DNA from: Sulfitobacter sp. THAF37
Lineage (GTDB): Bacteria > Pseudomonadota > Alphaproteobacteria > Rhodobacterales > Rhodobacteraceae
NCBI RefSeq assembly: GCF_009363555.1
Contig: NZ_CP045372.1
Coordinates: 3,359,501 to 3,423,500, forward strand
Direction of reading: 5' to 3'
DNA length: 64,000 nt
Part shown: piece by piece, positions 43,220 through 52,577 of the stretch
How the letters are laid out: each line of letters opens with the position of its first letter
Numbering within the stretch: the first letter of the stretch is position 1
Made by a program: the position numbers and the translations under genes
Notes under the pieces: model-generated
Seen by the model: only the letters and a program-made list of their open reading frames with translations
Databases searched by the model: none
Told to the model about the DNA's origin: nothing

Positions 43220-44211
43220 GGTCTGTCCTCCGAAACGGGGCGGCGGCGGGTGACTTGGCCGGATCGCGGACGCAGGCCAAGCCCGTGCCGCGCGAGATCG
43301 CGGGTGAAGAATGCGGGGTCCTGCGACCTGCGGCCTGTCAAGGCGCAGCGCAGGGCGTGCAGCGCCGAACCGGTCAGCCGCGCGGCCCAGGCGGCCGTGG
43401 CATAGGCCCTGCCGTGGGTCTTGATGAAATAATGGCGGCGCGAGGCGAACCAATAGGCCGGCATGCGCTGCCATTCCTTCATCCCGGTGGAGACGGAGCC
43501 GATGTGGATCACGCGGGCCTCAGGCACGTACCAGCAGGACCAGCCCGCGCGCGCGCCGCGCTTCATCAGGTCGGTTTCCTCGAAATACAGAAAGAAGGTT
43601 TCATCGAACCTGCCGATCTCCTCCAGTGTCTCGGCACGGATCATCACGCTGGCCCCGGCGGCCCAGTCCACCTGGGTGGTCTTTTCCGGCAGTGGCGGCG
43701 CCACGATGGCATGGGCCAACAGGCGCGAAACGGGGCCGAAGCGCACGGCCCCCTCGAATTCCCCTGCGACGGAGGGGAAGCGGAAGGCGGTGGTATGGGG
43801 CAGATCATCCTCGCCCCGCACATGGCTGGCGGCGAACCCGGCGCGGGGATGGTGCGCCATGTGGTCCAGCAGGGTTGCGATGCAGCCCGGATCGGGAAAG
43901 GCATCTGAATTCAGCAGATAAAAGAAATCCGGCGCGCTGCCGTCCGACATCTGTTCGGCCAGACCGATGTTGCAGCCCGCGCCAAAGCCGCCGTTGCGCC
44001 CCGACAGGATCAGACGCACCCGCGGCCCCAGGTTCCAGTCGGCCAGCGCCTGTTCGAAAATGCCCACCGACCCGTCGCCGGAGGCATTGTCGACGATCAC
44101 CAGTTCCGCCGTATCCGGCATATCGGCCAGTGCCGCCTGTGCCGCGCGCAGGGTCATCTGCGGGGTGCGGTAGTTCAGTAGCACGACAAGCAAGCGGGGG
44201 TCGGACATCAT
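43216..44211 (-). CDS. Glycosyltransferase family 2 (rhamnosyltransferase-like)
   Basis: A 331-residue GT2 protein with 'LLVVLLNYRTPQMTLRAAQA', 'LVIVDNASGDGS', 'LSGRNGGFGAGCNIGL' and the acceptor-site 'FFLYFEETDLMKRG', a layout typical of the WbbL/rhamnosyltransferase subgroup. It is sandwiched between the PKS and NRPS genes with ATGA overlaps on both sides, which argues that a sugar is joined to, or made along with, the assembly-line product. Two adjacent ATGs (44211, 44208) could start it. Confidence 0.88.
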   Translation of the reverse strand: MMSDPRLLVVLLNYRTPQMTLRAAQAALADMPDTAELVIVDNASGDGSVGIFEQALADWNLGPRVRLILSGRNGGFGAGCNIGLAEQMSDGSAPDFFYLLNSDAFPDPGCIATLLDHMAHHPRAGFAASHVRGEDDLPHTTAFRFPSVAGEFEGAVRFGPVSRLLAHAIVAPPLPEKTTQVDWAAGASVMIRAETLEEIGRFDETFFLYFEETDLMKRGARAGWSCWYVPEARVIHIGSVSTGMKEWQRMPAYWFASRRHYFIKTHGRAYATAAWAARLTGSALHALRCALTGRRSQDPAFFTRDLARHGLGLRPRSGQVTRRRPVSEDRP

Positions 44212-47200
44212 TCCGCCGCCGTCGCCTGCAGGTCGTCGTGCTGCATCAGCGCCGCCGCGATCACCTCGCGCAGCTCCTGCGCCAGAACCGTCACATTCGG
44301 CGCCAGAACCATGCTGACGTGGTCGCCCGGCACCTCGATCACCTGGATATGAGGGGCGTATCTGCGCCAGTCGTTGTCGGCGAAGACATATTCGCGTTCG
44401 GCGCTGACCCAATTGCCGTTCGTCACCTGCCAGTGCAAATCCAACGGCGGGCGGAACAGGGTCATCGGCCCGTCCCAGTCGGGCGTCTGATACGCGCCCA
44501 CCGCACCGAGGAAGGCCGCCTGGATCTTGTGGTTGTTGAACTCCGCGCCCGGCGCATCCTGTCCGGGGCTGTGCAGGCCCTTGCGTTTCTCTATCTCCCA
44601 GGCCCAGCGGTTGCGCGCCCACTCGGCCAGGTATCCCGGCCCCTTGGTGCGCAGTTCCGCCAGTTTGATCAGCGCCTTGTCCGGGCGGCTGAGCGACGGG
44701 CGCACCGGCAGGGGCGTGTCGAGCATCGCCAGCACGGCAACCTCGTCACCTGCGGCGCGCAGCTGCTGTGCCATTTCATAGGCCGTGATCCCGCCACCGG
44801 AATACCCCGCCAGAAGATAGGGGCCTTCGGGTTGCAGGCGTTTGATTTCGTTCAGGTAATCTTCTGCCGCATCGGGAATTGTCGCATGGGGCGCCGTGTC
44901 TCCGATAAGACCGCGCGCCTGCACCCCGATCACGCGGCGTTCGGCGGTGAAGGGCAAGGCAAGATGGCGCAGGTTCAGCACATTGCCGAACATGCCGGCC
45001 ACCACGAACAGCGGGGCGGCCTGCTTGTGCGTGCTTTGGTTCAGCGGCACCAGGAATTCGAACTTCTCGGGCGCAGGCGTTGCCCCGTCCGGCCCCGAAA
45101 CCTCGGCAGCGCCGCCGGTTTCCGCCGCGATCAGCGCCGCGCATTTTTCGATCGTGGGTGCCTCGAACAGGACGGAAATGGGAAACTCCACCTTGAACTC
45201 ACGCTTTACACTCGCAAACAGGCGAACCGCGATCAGGGAATGCCCGCCAAGGTCAAAGAAGCTGTCCTCGACCCCCACCGGGCTGACGCCCAGCAGGTTT
45301 TCCCACATCTCGGCCAGCCGTTCCTCGATCCCGTTGCGGGGCGCGACATAGCTGCCATCCAGATCCGGGCGCTCAAAGCTCTGGCCGCTCCTGACCGTGG
45401 CCACGGCGGGTTCATCCGCCTGCGCGATCAGCGCGTCCAGCGGCAAGGAAGACACCATGACCTGGGGCCGGTTCAGCGCGATGGCGCGGCGCAGCGCCTC
45501 GGGTCCTTCAGCCGCGCGAATGCCCTGCGACACGAGGTAGGCCAGCCGTTCTTCGGCGGGGGACATCGGTGTATCCTGTTGCCCGTCGTCTTCCTGCTGC
45601 ACCTCTGCGGCGGTCAGCGGCGTGGTGCCGAAACCGCCCTCCAGCCGCTTCATCTCGAAATCGCGGATGTCCACCAGCACCTTGCCGGTCGGATCGGCGA
45701 TGGTGACGTCGAACCGGGCAAAGCCGTCACCGGCATGTCCCGCCGCCAGTCGAACATGCGACCGCACCTCTGCCGGCAGGCTGTCGTGCACGCGGATCAA
45801 GCCGTAAGACACAGGCACCCAAAGGTGCGCCGCGGCATAGCCCGGCACCAGCGACATGGCCCAGCCGGTCGCCAGGTCCATCAGCCCCGGATGCAGAACA
45901 AAGCCGTCGCCGGGATCGCCTTGCGCCTCTTGGGGCAGCGCCAGCTTTGCGATCCCCTCGCCCGCGCCCAGCGCCGTCTCGCGCAGGACATGCCAGCGTG
46001 GTCCGAAGGCCAGATGCGCCTCCTGCGGAGAGGTCAGGCGCGCCTCGTCCGCCTGTTGCACGTCCCCGCAGCGCGCCAAGATCGCACCGAGGTCCAGCGC
46101 GGGGGGCCGCGCCTCTGCCAGCGGCGCCAGAACGGCCTGCGCATGCAGTTGCCAGCCCGTCTTGCCGCCGAAAACGCAATCGCTGCGCATTTCGGCGGTA
46201 AAACCACGCTCCCGTGCTGACAGGGTGATCCGCATCTGCCGCGCTTCGCCCTCGGCCACCGGCATGGCACGCAGGAAATAGAGATCCTCGATCTCAAAGG
46301 CCCCCAGCCCCTGCTCCGCCGCTGCTTCCGCCAGCAGTTCGACAAATCCGGTGCCGGGCAGGATCGCCTGGCCGTCCCTGGTCCGGTGCTGGTCCAGCAC
46401 CCAGTGATCCGTGGTCAACGGCGCGTTGAGCAGCGTATCGCCACGCGGGTCAGCACCCGCAGACCGCAGCAACGCCGCATCCAGCGACCGGGGCGGCAAC
46501 ACGTCGCTGGCGGTGCCCGGCAGCGCATTGGCGGCCATTCCGACGTCTGCCCAGACGCCCCAGTTCACCGCGACAACCCGTGTCCTGCCGCCACGCCGCG
46601 CGGCGGCAAAGGCGTTGAGCCAGGCGTTCGCCGCGACGTAATCCACCTGCCCTGCCGCGCGCGTCGCGGTGGAGGTGGAGGAGAACAGCACCAGAAATTC
46701 AAGCGTGCCATCGGGCAACAGCTGGTCCAGCACCCGCAGGCCCTGGACCTTGGGCGTCAGGACCGCATCCATCTGGGCATCGTCCTTGCCCAGCATCGGC
46801 GCGTCGTCCAGCACCCCGGCGGCGTGGATCACCCCGGTCAAGCCGCCCGGGCGCGCCATCAGGTCGTCGACCACCCGGCGCATCTGCGCCAGGTTGGCCA
46901 CATCGCCGCCCGCCACCTCGATCCGCCCGCCCCGGGTGCGGGCAATCTCTTCGAGCCGCATCACCGCCTGCATCCGCCGCGCCATGCGGTCGGCCGTGCC
47001 CTGCCGCGCGATGTAGTCCGGCCAGTCCGCGCGGTCGGGCATGGCGTCACGCGCGAGCAGGATCACGGTCGCGTCATGTCTGGCCAGAATATCCGTGGCC
47101 AGTGTCTGACCGATCCCGCCGAAACCGCCGGTGATCAGATAGGTGCCGCCATCGCGGAAGGTGGCACCCTCCGCTTCGGGCAGTGGCAGCGGTTTGTAGC

Positions 47201-50200
47201 CCATCTCGAACCGACTTTCGTCGCGGTAAGCCACGATGCGCGACGCAGGGGCCGCCATCAGATCCTCGATCAGCCGGTTGGTCAGGTCGGGCCGCGCCGG
47301 GGCAACCTCGGGCCGTGCGAACCAGCCCTTGCGGGTCTCGACCGGTTGCCGGGGGGCAAGGTCCACCTGCGTCGCCGTCACGCCCGGCAGTTCACGGGTG
47401 ATCACGCCCACGGGGCCGGCGACCAGTGCCTTCTCTGGATAGGGCAGCGCCTCGTCCATCACCTGTGCCGCGGCGCTGGTGAACACATGTATCTGGAGCG
47501 GCGCGTCAAGGCCCGCTTCGGTCAGGGCCTGCCCCAGCCAGGTCAGGCTCCAGAACCCCTGTTCGATGTTGCGATCAAAGGTGCTGGACCCGGGGCGCGG
47601 TGCAACCTGGTCATCGGTCAGCCAGAAATGCGCGATCCGGTCGGGCATCAGCCCGTCTTCTCTCAGCGCGGCGATCAGCAGGTCATAACCCGCCCGCCCC
47701 TGTTCGGCTGCCAGCGTGAAGCTGTGCGCGTCCGCGCGGGAAAACGCGTCGCCCGCGCGCAGGCTGACAACCCGGTGGCCCGCGTCGCGCAAACGCTCCA
47801 TGACGGGCGCGGACAGGCCCGCGTCGTCGGCGAAGACCAGCCAGGTCAGCGGCTGCGCGCCCAGATCGGCCAGCACATCCAGGTCGACCCCGGCAAAGGC
47901 GGGGCGCCAGGCGGGTATCGCACCCCAGTGGGTGATGTCCTCCGACCGGACAAGTGCCTGTTGCGCGACGGCCTGCGCAGGCACACCCGGCGCGATGAAA
48001 TACGACGCCCGTTGGAATTGATAGGTCGGCAGAAGCACACGGTTGCGCCGCGCTTCGCCCCATAACTGCGACCAGTCGGCCTGCACGCCGCAGGCCCAGA
48101 GCCGCGCGAACATGGTGATGAAATAGACATCGTCGGCCAGGTCCTGTTCCGGATGCCGGAGCGAGGAGATCACCTGCCCCGTTCCCACCGCGGGATGCAT
48201 CTGCGCCAGCGACGACAGCGCCTTGCCCGGCCCGACCTCAAGGTAGACGCGCTTGCGCGCCGCGCTCAGGGTGGTGATGCAATCGGCGAAGTTGACCGTG
48301 TTGCGCAGCTGTCCGACCCAGTAGTCGGGATCGGTCGCCTCTTCGGCGGTGATCATCCCGCCCGACCGGTTGGAGGCAAAGGGCATCTGCGGCGCGCGCA
48401 GATCCAGACCGGCAAGGAAGGCGCGGTAGCGGTCCAGGATGCCTTCGAGCATCCGGCTGTGCGCGGCAATGTCGATCGCGATGCGCTGATGCTCCAGCCC
48501 TGCCTCGGTCAGCCGTGCCTGCATCTCGTCCAGCGCCGCCTGCGGGCCCGACACCGCAATCAGTTCGGTCGCATTGACCGACGCGATGTCCAGATCGTTG
48601 CCCAGCAAAGGCACGATGTCCTCCATCCGGGCCGAGATCGACAGCATGCCGCCCGCCGGCACCTCGTCGAACAGGCGTCCGCGCAGCAACACGAGGTCGA
48701 TCAGGTTTTCAAAGGACATCACCCCGGCAAGGCAGGCGGCGACGTTTTCACCCATCGAATGCCCCACCATCGCGGCGGGCTGCACACCCCAGGACATCCA
48801 GAGCTGCGCCAGCGCGTATTCCGTGATCGCGATCAGCGGCAATTGCACCGAAGGTTTCTTCAGTGTCTCGTCAGCCGCCTTTTGCGTCTCGGCGGAAGGC
48901 AGCCAGAGCGCCCGGATGTCATAGTCGAGCTGCGGTTGCAGATGCGCCAGCCCCCGGTCCATCCAGTCGGCAAAGACCGGTTCGGTCTCGTAGAGGTCGC
49001 GGGCCATCCCTGCATATTGCGCCCCGCCGCCGGGGAACATGAAGACCACCTCCGGGCTGTCGCCGAGCGCCTCGTGGGTAAAGACGCGGCGGGTGTCGCC
49101 CGCCTCCAGCAGATCGGCGGCCTCGTCATGGGTGGCGGCGACCACGACCCGCCGCCTGTCGAAGGCACGCCGCCCTTCCTTGAGGGTAAAGGCCACGTCC
49201 GCCAGCGGCTGTTCGGGATGGGCGCGCAGGTGCGCGGCCAGCGCGGCGGCATTCGCGTCCAGCGCGGCTTTGGAGTGGCCCGAGATCACGAGCGGCTGGA
49301 ACGGCCAGTCGCTGGCGTCCGACGCGGCGCGTTGCGGGGCTTCCTCGATGATCGCATGGGCGTTGGTGCCGCCGACGCCCAGCGCGTTGATCGCGGCCCG
49401 GCGCGGTGTGTCGCCGCCCGGCCAGTCTGTCAGCCGGTCGTTCACGCGGAACGGGCTGCCCTCAAAGGGGATCGCCGGGTTCGGGGCCTCGTACCCCAGC
49501 GACGGCGGCATCTGCTTGTGATGCAGCGCGAGCGCGGCCTTGGCAAAGCCTGCGACCCCGGCGGCTGTATCCAGATGCCCGATGTTGGTCTTGACCGATC
49601 CGATGCGACAGAAATCCGTGGCGTCGGTCTCGGTCCGGTAGGCTTCGGTCAGGGCCGCCACTTCGATCGGATCACCCAGATAGGTCCCCGTGCCATGGCA
49701 TTCCACCATGCCGATGCTCTGTGCGGCGACGCCCGCGGCATCCAGCGCCGCCGTGATCGCCTTGGTCTGGCCGTCCACAGAGGGGGCCAGGTAGCCGGCC
49801 TTGGCCGCGCCGTCGTTGTTCACCGCCGAGCCCTTGATCACCGCCCAGATGTGATCGCCGTCCGCCACCGCATCGCTGAGCCTGCGCAGCGCCACGCAGC
49901 CCGCGCCGGAGCCAAAGACGGTGCCCTGCGCCCGGTGGTCGAAGGCATGGCAGTGCCCGTCCGGCGACAGGATTTCGTTTTCCTTGAACAGATAGCCCCG
50001 CCCCTGCGGCAGCTCGATGGTGACGCCGCCCGCCAGCGCCATGTCGACCTCGCCGGCGCGCAGGGCGGCGCAGGCGTAATGGATCGCCACCAGCGACGTG
50101 GAACAGGCCGTCTGCAGGTTGATCGACGGCCCCTTGAGGTCGAAGACATGGCTGACCCGCGTGGACAGGAAATCCTTGTCGTTGCCGGTGTGGCGCAGCA

Positions 50201-50663
50201 GGAACATGCCCACATCGTCCACCAGATCGGGGTTGGAGCAGATGTTGAAATAGAAATAGCTGCCCATGCCGCAGCCCGCATAGACCCCGATGTCGCCCGC
50301 GATCGTTTCGGGCGGATGGCCCGCCTGCTCCATCGCTTCCCAGGCGACCTCCAGAAACTTGCGGTGCTGCGGGTCGAGGATGGCGGCATCCTTGGGCGAA
50401 AAACCGAAGAACTCAGGATCGAAGGTGTCAAAGCCGTCCAGAAGGGCCGCGACGGGCACGTAATTGCGGCGCGCGACGGTCTCGGGGCTTTCACCCGCCT
50501 CCAGCAGTTCCTGTTCCGACAGGCGGCGGATGCTCTCCACGCCGTCGCGCAGATTGGCCCAATAGGTATCCACCCCCGCGGCGCCGGGAACATTCACCGA
50601 CATGCCCACGATGGCGATGTCTTCGCCCGTCGCGTTGCGGTTGTCTGACGTGTTCATGTTCAA
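44208..50663 (-). CDS. Type I polyketide synthase module KS-AT-KR-DH-ACP-TE
   Basis: A 2151-residue single module. KS (15-440) has Cys187, His323 and His363. AT (540-850) has Ser636 in GHSMG. A KR (structural part about 915-1165, catalytic part 1170-1400) has TGGFGGIG and the Ser1329/Tyr1342/Asn1346 set, so it looks active. A DH-like domain (about 1412-1675) has His1426 and Asp1596, although the His-to-Gly/Pro spacing is one residue longer than canonical and it follows rather than precedes KR. ACP Ser1809 lies in LGGHSL and the TE (1880-2140) has Ser1955 in GYSGGG. With the loading module it forms a complete two-step line. It is the first gene of the operon. Confidence 0.94.
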   Translation of the reverse strand: MNMNTSDNRNATGEDIAIVGMSVNVPGAAGVDTYWANLRDGVESIRRLSEQELLEAGESPETVARRNYVPVAALLDGFDTFDPEFFGFSPKDAAILDPQHRKFLEVAWEAMEQAGHPPETIAGDIGVYAGCGMGSYFYFNICSNPDLVDDVGMFLLRHTGNDKDFLSTRVSHVFDLKGPSINLQTACSTSLVAIHYACAALRAGEVDMALAGGVTIELPQGRGYLFKENEILSPDGHCHAFDHRAQGTVFGSGAGCVALRRLSDAVADGDHIWAVIKGSAVNNDGAAKAGYLAPSVDGQTKAITAALDAAGVAAQSIGMVECHGTGTYLGDPIEVAALTEAYRTETDATDFCRIGSVKTNIGHLDTAAGVAGFAKAALALHHKQMPPSLGYEAPNPAIPFEGSPFRVNDRLTDWPGGDTPRRAAINALGVGGTNAHAIIEEAPQRAASDASDWPFQPLVISGHSKAALDANAAALAAHLRAHPEQPLADVAFTLKEGRRAFDRRRVVVAATHDEAADLLEAGDTRRVFTHEALGDSPEVVFMFPGGGAQYAGMARDLYETEPVFADWMDRGLAHLQPQLDYDIRALWLPSAETQKAADETLKKPSVQLPLIAITEYALAQLWMSWGVQPAAMVGHSMGENVAACLAGVMSFENLIDLVLLRGRLFDEVPAGGMLSISARMEDIVPLLGNDLDIASVNATELIAVSGPQAALDEMQARLTEAGLEHQRIAIDIAAHSRMLEGILDRYRAFLAGLDLRAPQMPFASNRSGGMITAEEATDPDYWVGQLRNTVNFADCITTLSAARKRVYLEVGPGKALSSLAQMHPAVGTGQVISSLRHPEQDLADDVYFITMFARLWACGVQADWSQLWGEARRNRVLLPTYQFQRASYFIAPGVPAQAVAQQALVRSEDITHWGAIPAWRPAFAGVDLDVLADLGAQPLTWLVFADDAGLSAPVMERLRDAGHRVVSLRAGDAFSRADAHSFTLAAEQGRAGYDLLIAALREDGLMPDRIAHFWLTDDQVAPRPGSSTFDRNIEQGFWSLTWLGQALTEAGLDAPLQIHVFTSAAAQVMDEALPYPEKALVAGPVGVITRELPGVTATQVDLAPRQPVETRKGWFARPEVAPARPDLTNRLIEDLMAAPASRIVAYRDESRFEMGYKPLPLPEAEGATFRDGGTYLITGGFGGIGQTLATDILARHDATVILLARDAMPDRADWPDYIARQGTADRMARRMQAVMRLEEIARTRGGRIEVAGGDVANLAQMRRVVDDLMARPGGLTGVIHAAGVLDDAPMLGKDDAQMDAVLTPKVQGLRVLDQLLPDGTLEFLVLFSSTSTATRAAGQVDYVAANAWLNAFAAARRGGRTRVVAVNWGVWADVGMAANALPGTASDVLPPRSLDAALLRSAGADPRGDTLLNAPLTTDHWVLDQHRTRDGQAILPGTGFVELLAEAAAEQGLGAFEIEDLYFLRAMPVAEGEARQMRITLSARERGFTAEMRSDCVFGGKTGWQLHAQAVLAPLAEARPPALDLGAILARCGDVQQADEARLTSPQEAHLAFGPRWHVLRETALGAGEGIAKLALPQEAQGDPGDGFVLHPGLMDLATGWAMSLVPGYAAAHLWVPVSYGLIRVHDSLPAEVRSHVRLAAGHAGDGFARFDVTIADPTGKVLVDIRDFEMKRLEGGFGTTPLTAAEVQQEDDGQQDTPMSPAEERLAYLVSQGIRAAEGPEALRRAIALNRPQVMVSSLPLDALIAQADEPAVATVRSGQSFERPDLDGSYVAPRNGIEERLAEMWENLLGVSPVGVEDSFFDLGGHSLIAVRLFASVKREFKVEFPISVLFEAPTIEKCAALIAAETGGAAEVSGPDGATPAPEKFEFLVPLNQSTHKQAAPLFVVAGMFGNVLNLRHLALPFTAERRVIGVQARGLIGDTAPHATIPDAAEDYLNEIKRLQPEGPYLLAGYSGGGITAYEMAQQLRAAGDEVAVLAMLDTPLPVRPSLSRPDKALIKLAELRTKGPGYLAEWARNRWAWEIEKRKGLHSPGQDAPGAEFNNHKIQAAFLGAVGAYQTPDWDGPMTLFRPPLDLHWQVTNGNWVSAEREYVFADNDWRRYAPHIQVIEVPGDHVSMVLAPNVTVLAQELREVIAAALMQHDDLQATAAE

Positions 50664-50710
50664 ATCATCCCATCCCCAAAAGCGCGGAAGGTCTGGGCCC
50701 CATGGTCGAG

Positions 50711-50787
50711 TTAAGAAATATCGGGCGTTTCAACAGGGCAATTGCGGCAACATTATGCCTCGTTTTAACTGTCCCCGATATTCTTAA
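50711..50787. promoter_or_regulatory. Long-arm inverted repeat upstream of the PKS operon
   Basis: TTAAGAAATATCGGG (50711-50725) and CCCGATATTCTTAA (50774-50787) are complementary apart from one missing T, with 48 bp between them. They lie 48-124 bp upstream of the PKS start in an AT-rich 252-bp gap. They could be paired operator sites for the assembly-line operon, or a hairpin at the end of the polymerase transcript. Confidence 0.5.
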
Positions 50788-50915
50788 GGATTTCTTGAAT
50801 AATTTCACCGAACTCCGCCCCCTTCTATCACGACAATCGCAGGACGATCGGGGAAATGTTGCCACAGGAAGAACAATCGCGCCATATTTCGCAGAATCGG
50901 CCCTGCAAGCGCCTA

Positions 50916-52373
50916 TCACAGCACCGTTCGTTTGCCGCTGCGCTGCGGCGGCGGGGCCATCGCGGGGCGGCCCATCGTATGCCGTGGTACAGCCGACCCA
51001 CGCGGCGAAAGCCGTTCCGCGTGCCCCAGGAGCGCGCCCGCCGTCAGCCAGGTCAGCGAGGTAAGTGTCGCGTTCAGCAGCATATCCACCATGGTGATCC
51101 CGAGAATCAGGCAAAGCGGCGGCACCAGCGGCGACAGCGCCCCATCTGCGTTCCGGCGCATGTAATAGGCCAGCATTGCTATGGGTAGGGCCAGCAGCCC
51201 GAACTCGCAAAGATAGCCAAGCCAGCCGAAGGTGCCGAAGATGATGATCCACCGGCCATCCGGGATCGACAGGATCTCCCCGGTTTCCCCGTCGCGTATC
51301 AGGCTGCGGCCCCAGCCGCCCCAGCCGAACAGCGGTTTTTCCGCCGCCCGCGCCAGGAGCTGCTCTTCGTTGTTGAAACGGTATTCCAGCGACTGGGCCC
51401 GCGCGGGATTGATCGCCTCCGCCTGGGCTAGGATCGCATCCAGCGGCACCAGTTGGAAATTGCGCAGCATCGGATAGACCACCGCGACGATTGCAAACAG
51501 ACATGCCAGTCGCATTTGCCAGCGCAGCGGTGTGAAAAGCACAAGGGGAGTCAGCGCCACGCCATAGGCCAGCGATGCCAGGCTTTTGCACAGCACCAGC
51601 AGCACCGCGAGATAGGCAACGATGGCAAAGGCCCGAAGGCGCTGTTCGGGTTCAGCCACCCGCGCCAGCCCCGCCGCAGCGATCAGACCGGTGCAGACGA
51701 ACAATGCAAGCCAAAGACCGTGCGGCAGGAACACGATGGGCCGGAAGCCTCCATCGCGCATCATCTGTTCGAACGAGTGCTGGAAGAAGCCGTAGACCCA
51801 GACGTTCATTTGCGGCGAAAGCCTGATCTCGATCAACGACGGCACCGAATAGATCAGCGCCCCCACCATCAGCGCCGTCAACAGCTCTCGAAGCCCGTTT
51901 TCCGACGCAAGGAACTGCCGCGCCAGCAGGAACGGCACCAGGCTCAGGACCTGCGCGATCAGCACCGACCCGATGTCGCGCACCGATTGCCCCGGCAGCT
52001 GATCGACGATGAACACGATGGGGTCGGCGTCGCGCAGCACTTCGAAGGTGATCGGGTCCCCGTTGGTCAGCACCGTCGGGATCGCCGACAGGACCAGCCC
52101 CGCGACCAGCCACTGCGCCAGCCGCGCATCGGGCCAGATGTTGACCCGATGCTGCACCCCCAGCAGCAGGATCAGCAGCACGCTGAGATTGGGGATCGAC
52201 GTCTTGTCCATCGCCGGGATCAGCGGCAGGTTGAATTCCGCAAGCGGAGGAAGAAACAGGTATCCCCCCAGGATCGACCAGATCAGGGCGCGCTCCAGCC
52301 TTTGGGTGCGAAACAGGATCAGGCAGACCATCGGCCAGATCAGCAGCATCAGGTATGCAAGGCCGTTGGGCAT
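50916..52373 (-). CDS. O-antigen ligase / Wzy-type polysaccharide polymerase
   Basis: A 485-residue polytopic inner-membrane protein with about 10-12 hydrophobic helices and a large periplasmic loop ('RAQSLEYRFNNEEQLLARAAEKPLFGWGGWGRS', read in parts) containing the Wzy_C-like 'PLFGWGGWG' motif. It should polymerise flipped repeat units. It is separated from the PKS operon by 252 bp and is divergent from the WecG-like gene. Confidence 0.87.
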   Translation of the reverse strand: MPNGLAYLMLLIWPMVCLILFRTQRLERALIWSILGGYLFLPPLAEFNLPLIPAMDKTSIPNLSVLLILLLGVQHRVNIWPDARLAQWLVAGLVLSAIPTVLTNGDPITFEVLRDADPIVFIVDQLPGQSVRDIGSVLIAQVLSLVPFLLARQFLASENGLRELLTALMVGALIYSVPSLIEIRLSPQMNVWVYGFFQHSFEQMMRDGGFRPIVFLPHGLWLALFVCTGLIAAAGLARVAEPEQRLRAFAIVAYLAVLLVLCKSLASLAYGVALTPLVLFTPLRWQMRLACLFAIVAVVYPMLRNFQLVPLDAILAQAEAINPARAQSLEYRFNNEEQLLARAAEKPLFGWGGWGRSLIRDGETGEILSIPDGRWIIIFGTFGWLGYLCEFGLLALPIAMLAYYMRRNADGALSPLVPPLCLILGITMVDMLLNATLTSLTWLTAGALLGHAERLSPRGSAVPRHTMGRPAMAPPPQRSGKRTVL

Positions 52374-52577
52374 GGGGGCGGTCGGGTCCTGGGATCGCTA
52401 GATGAGGTAGAGGCGGCAAATTACCATCTGGCCTGTGTCCTGTCATCCGGGTAGATTTGCGATCATCCATGATCCAGAACAAATAACCCCCCGCAAGATG
52501 TTGTTACAAAAAGATATTTTCGATGGAAGGCCGAACTGTGGGTGCGTTTCGCCGCGTCAGGGTCAGGCGGGTGGCGT

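Noticed and set aside
48153..50648. 831-codon plus-strand ORF opposite the PKS
   Set aside because: Antisense to KS and AT domains with intact catalytic motifs; the translation is Arg/His/Gln-rich noise.
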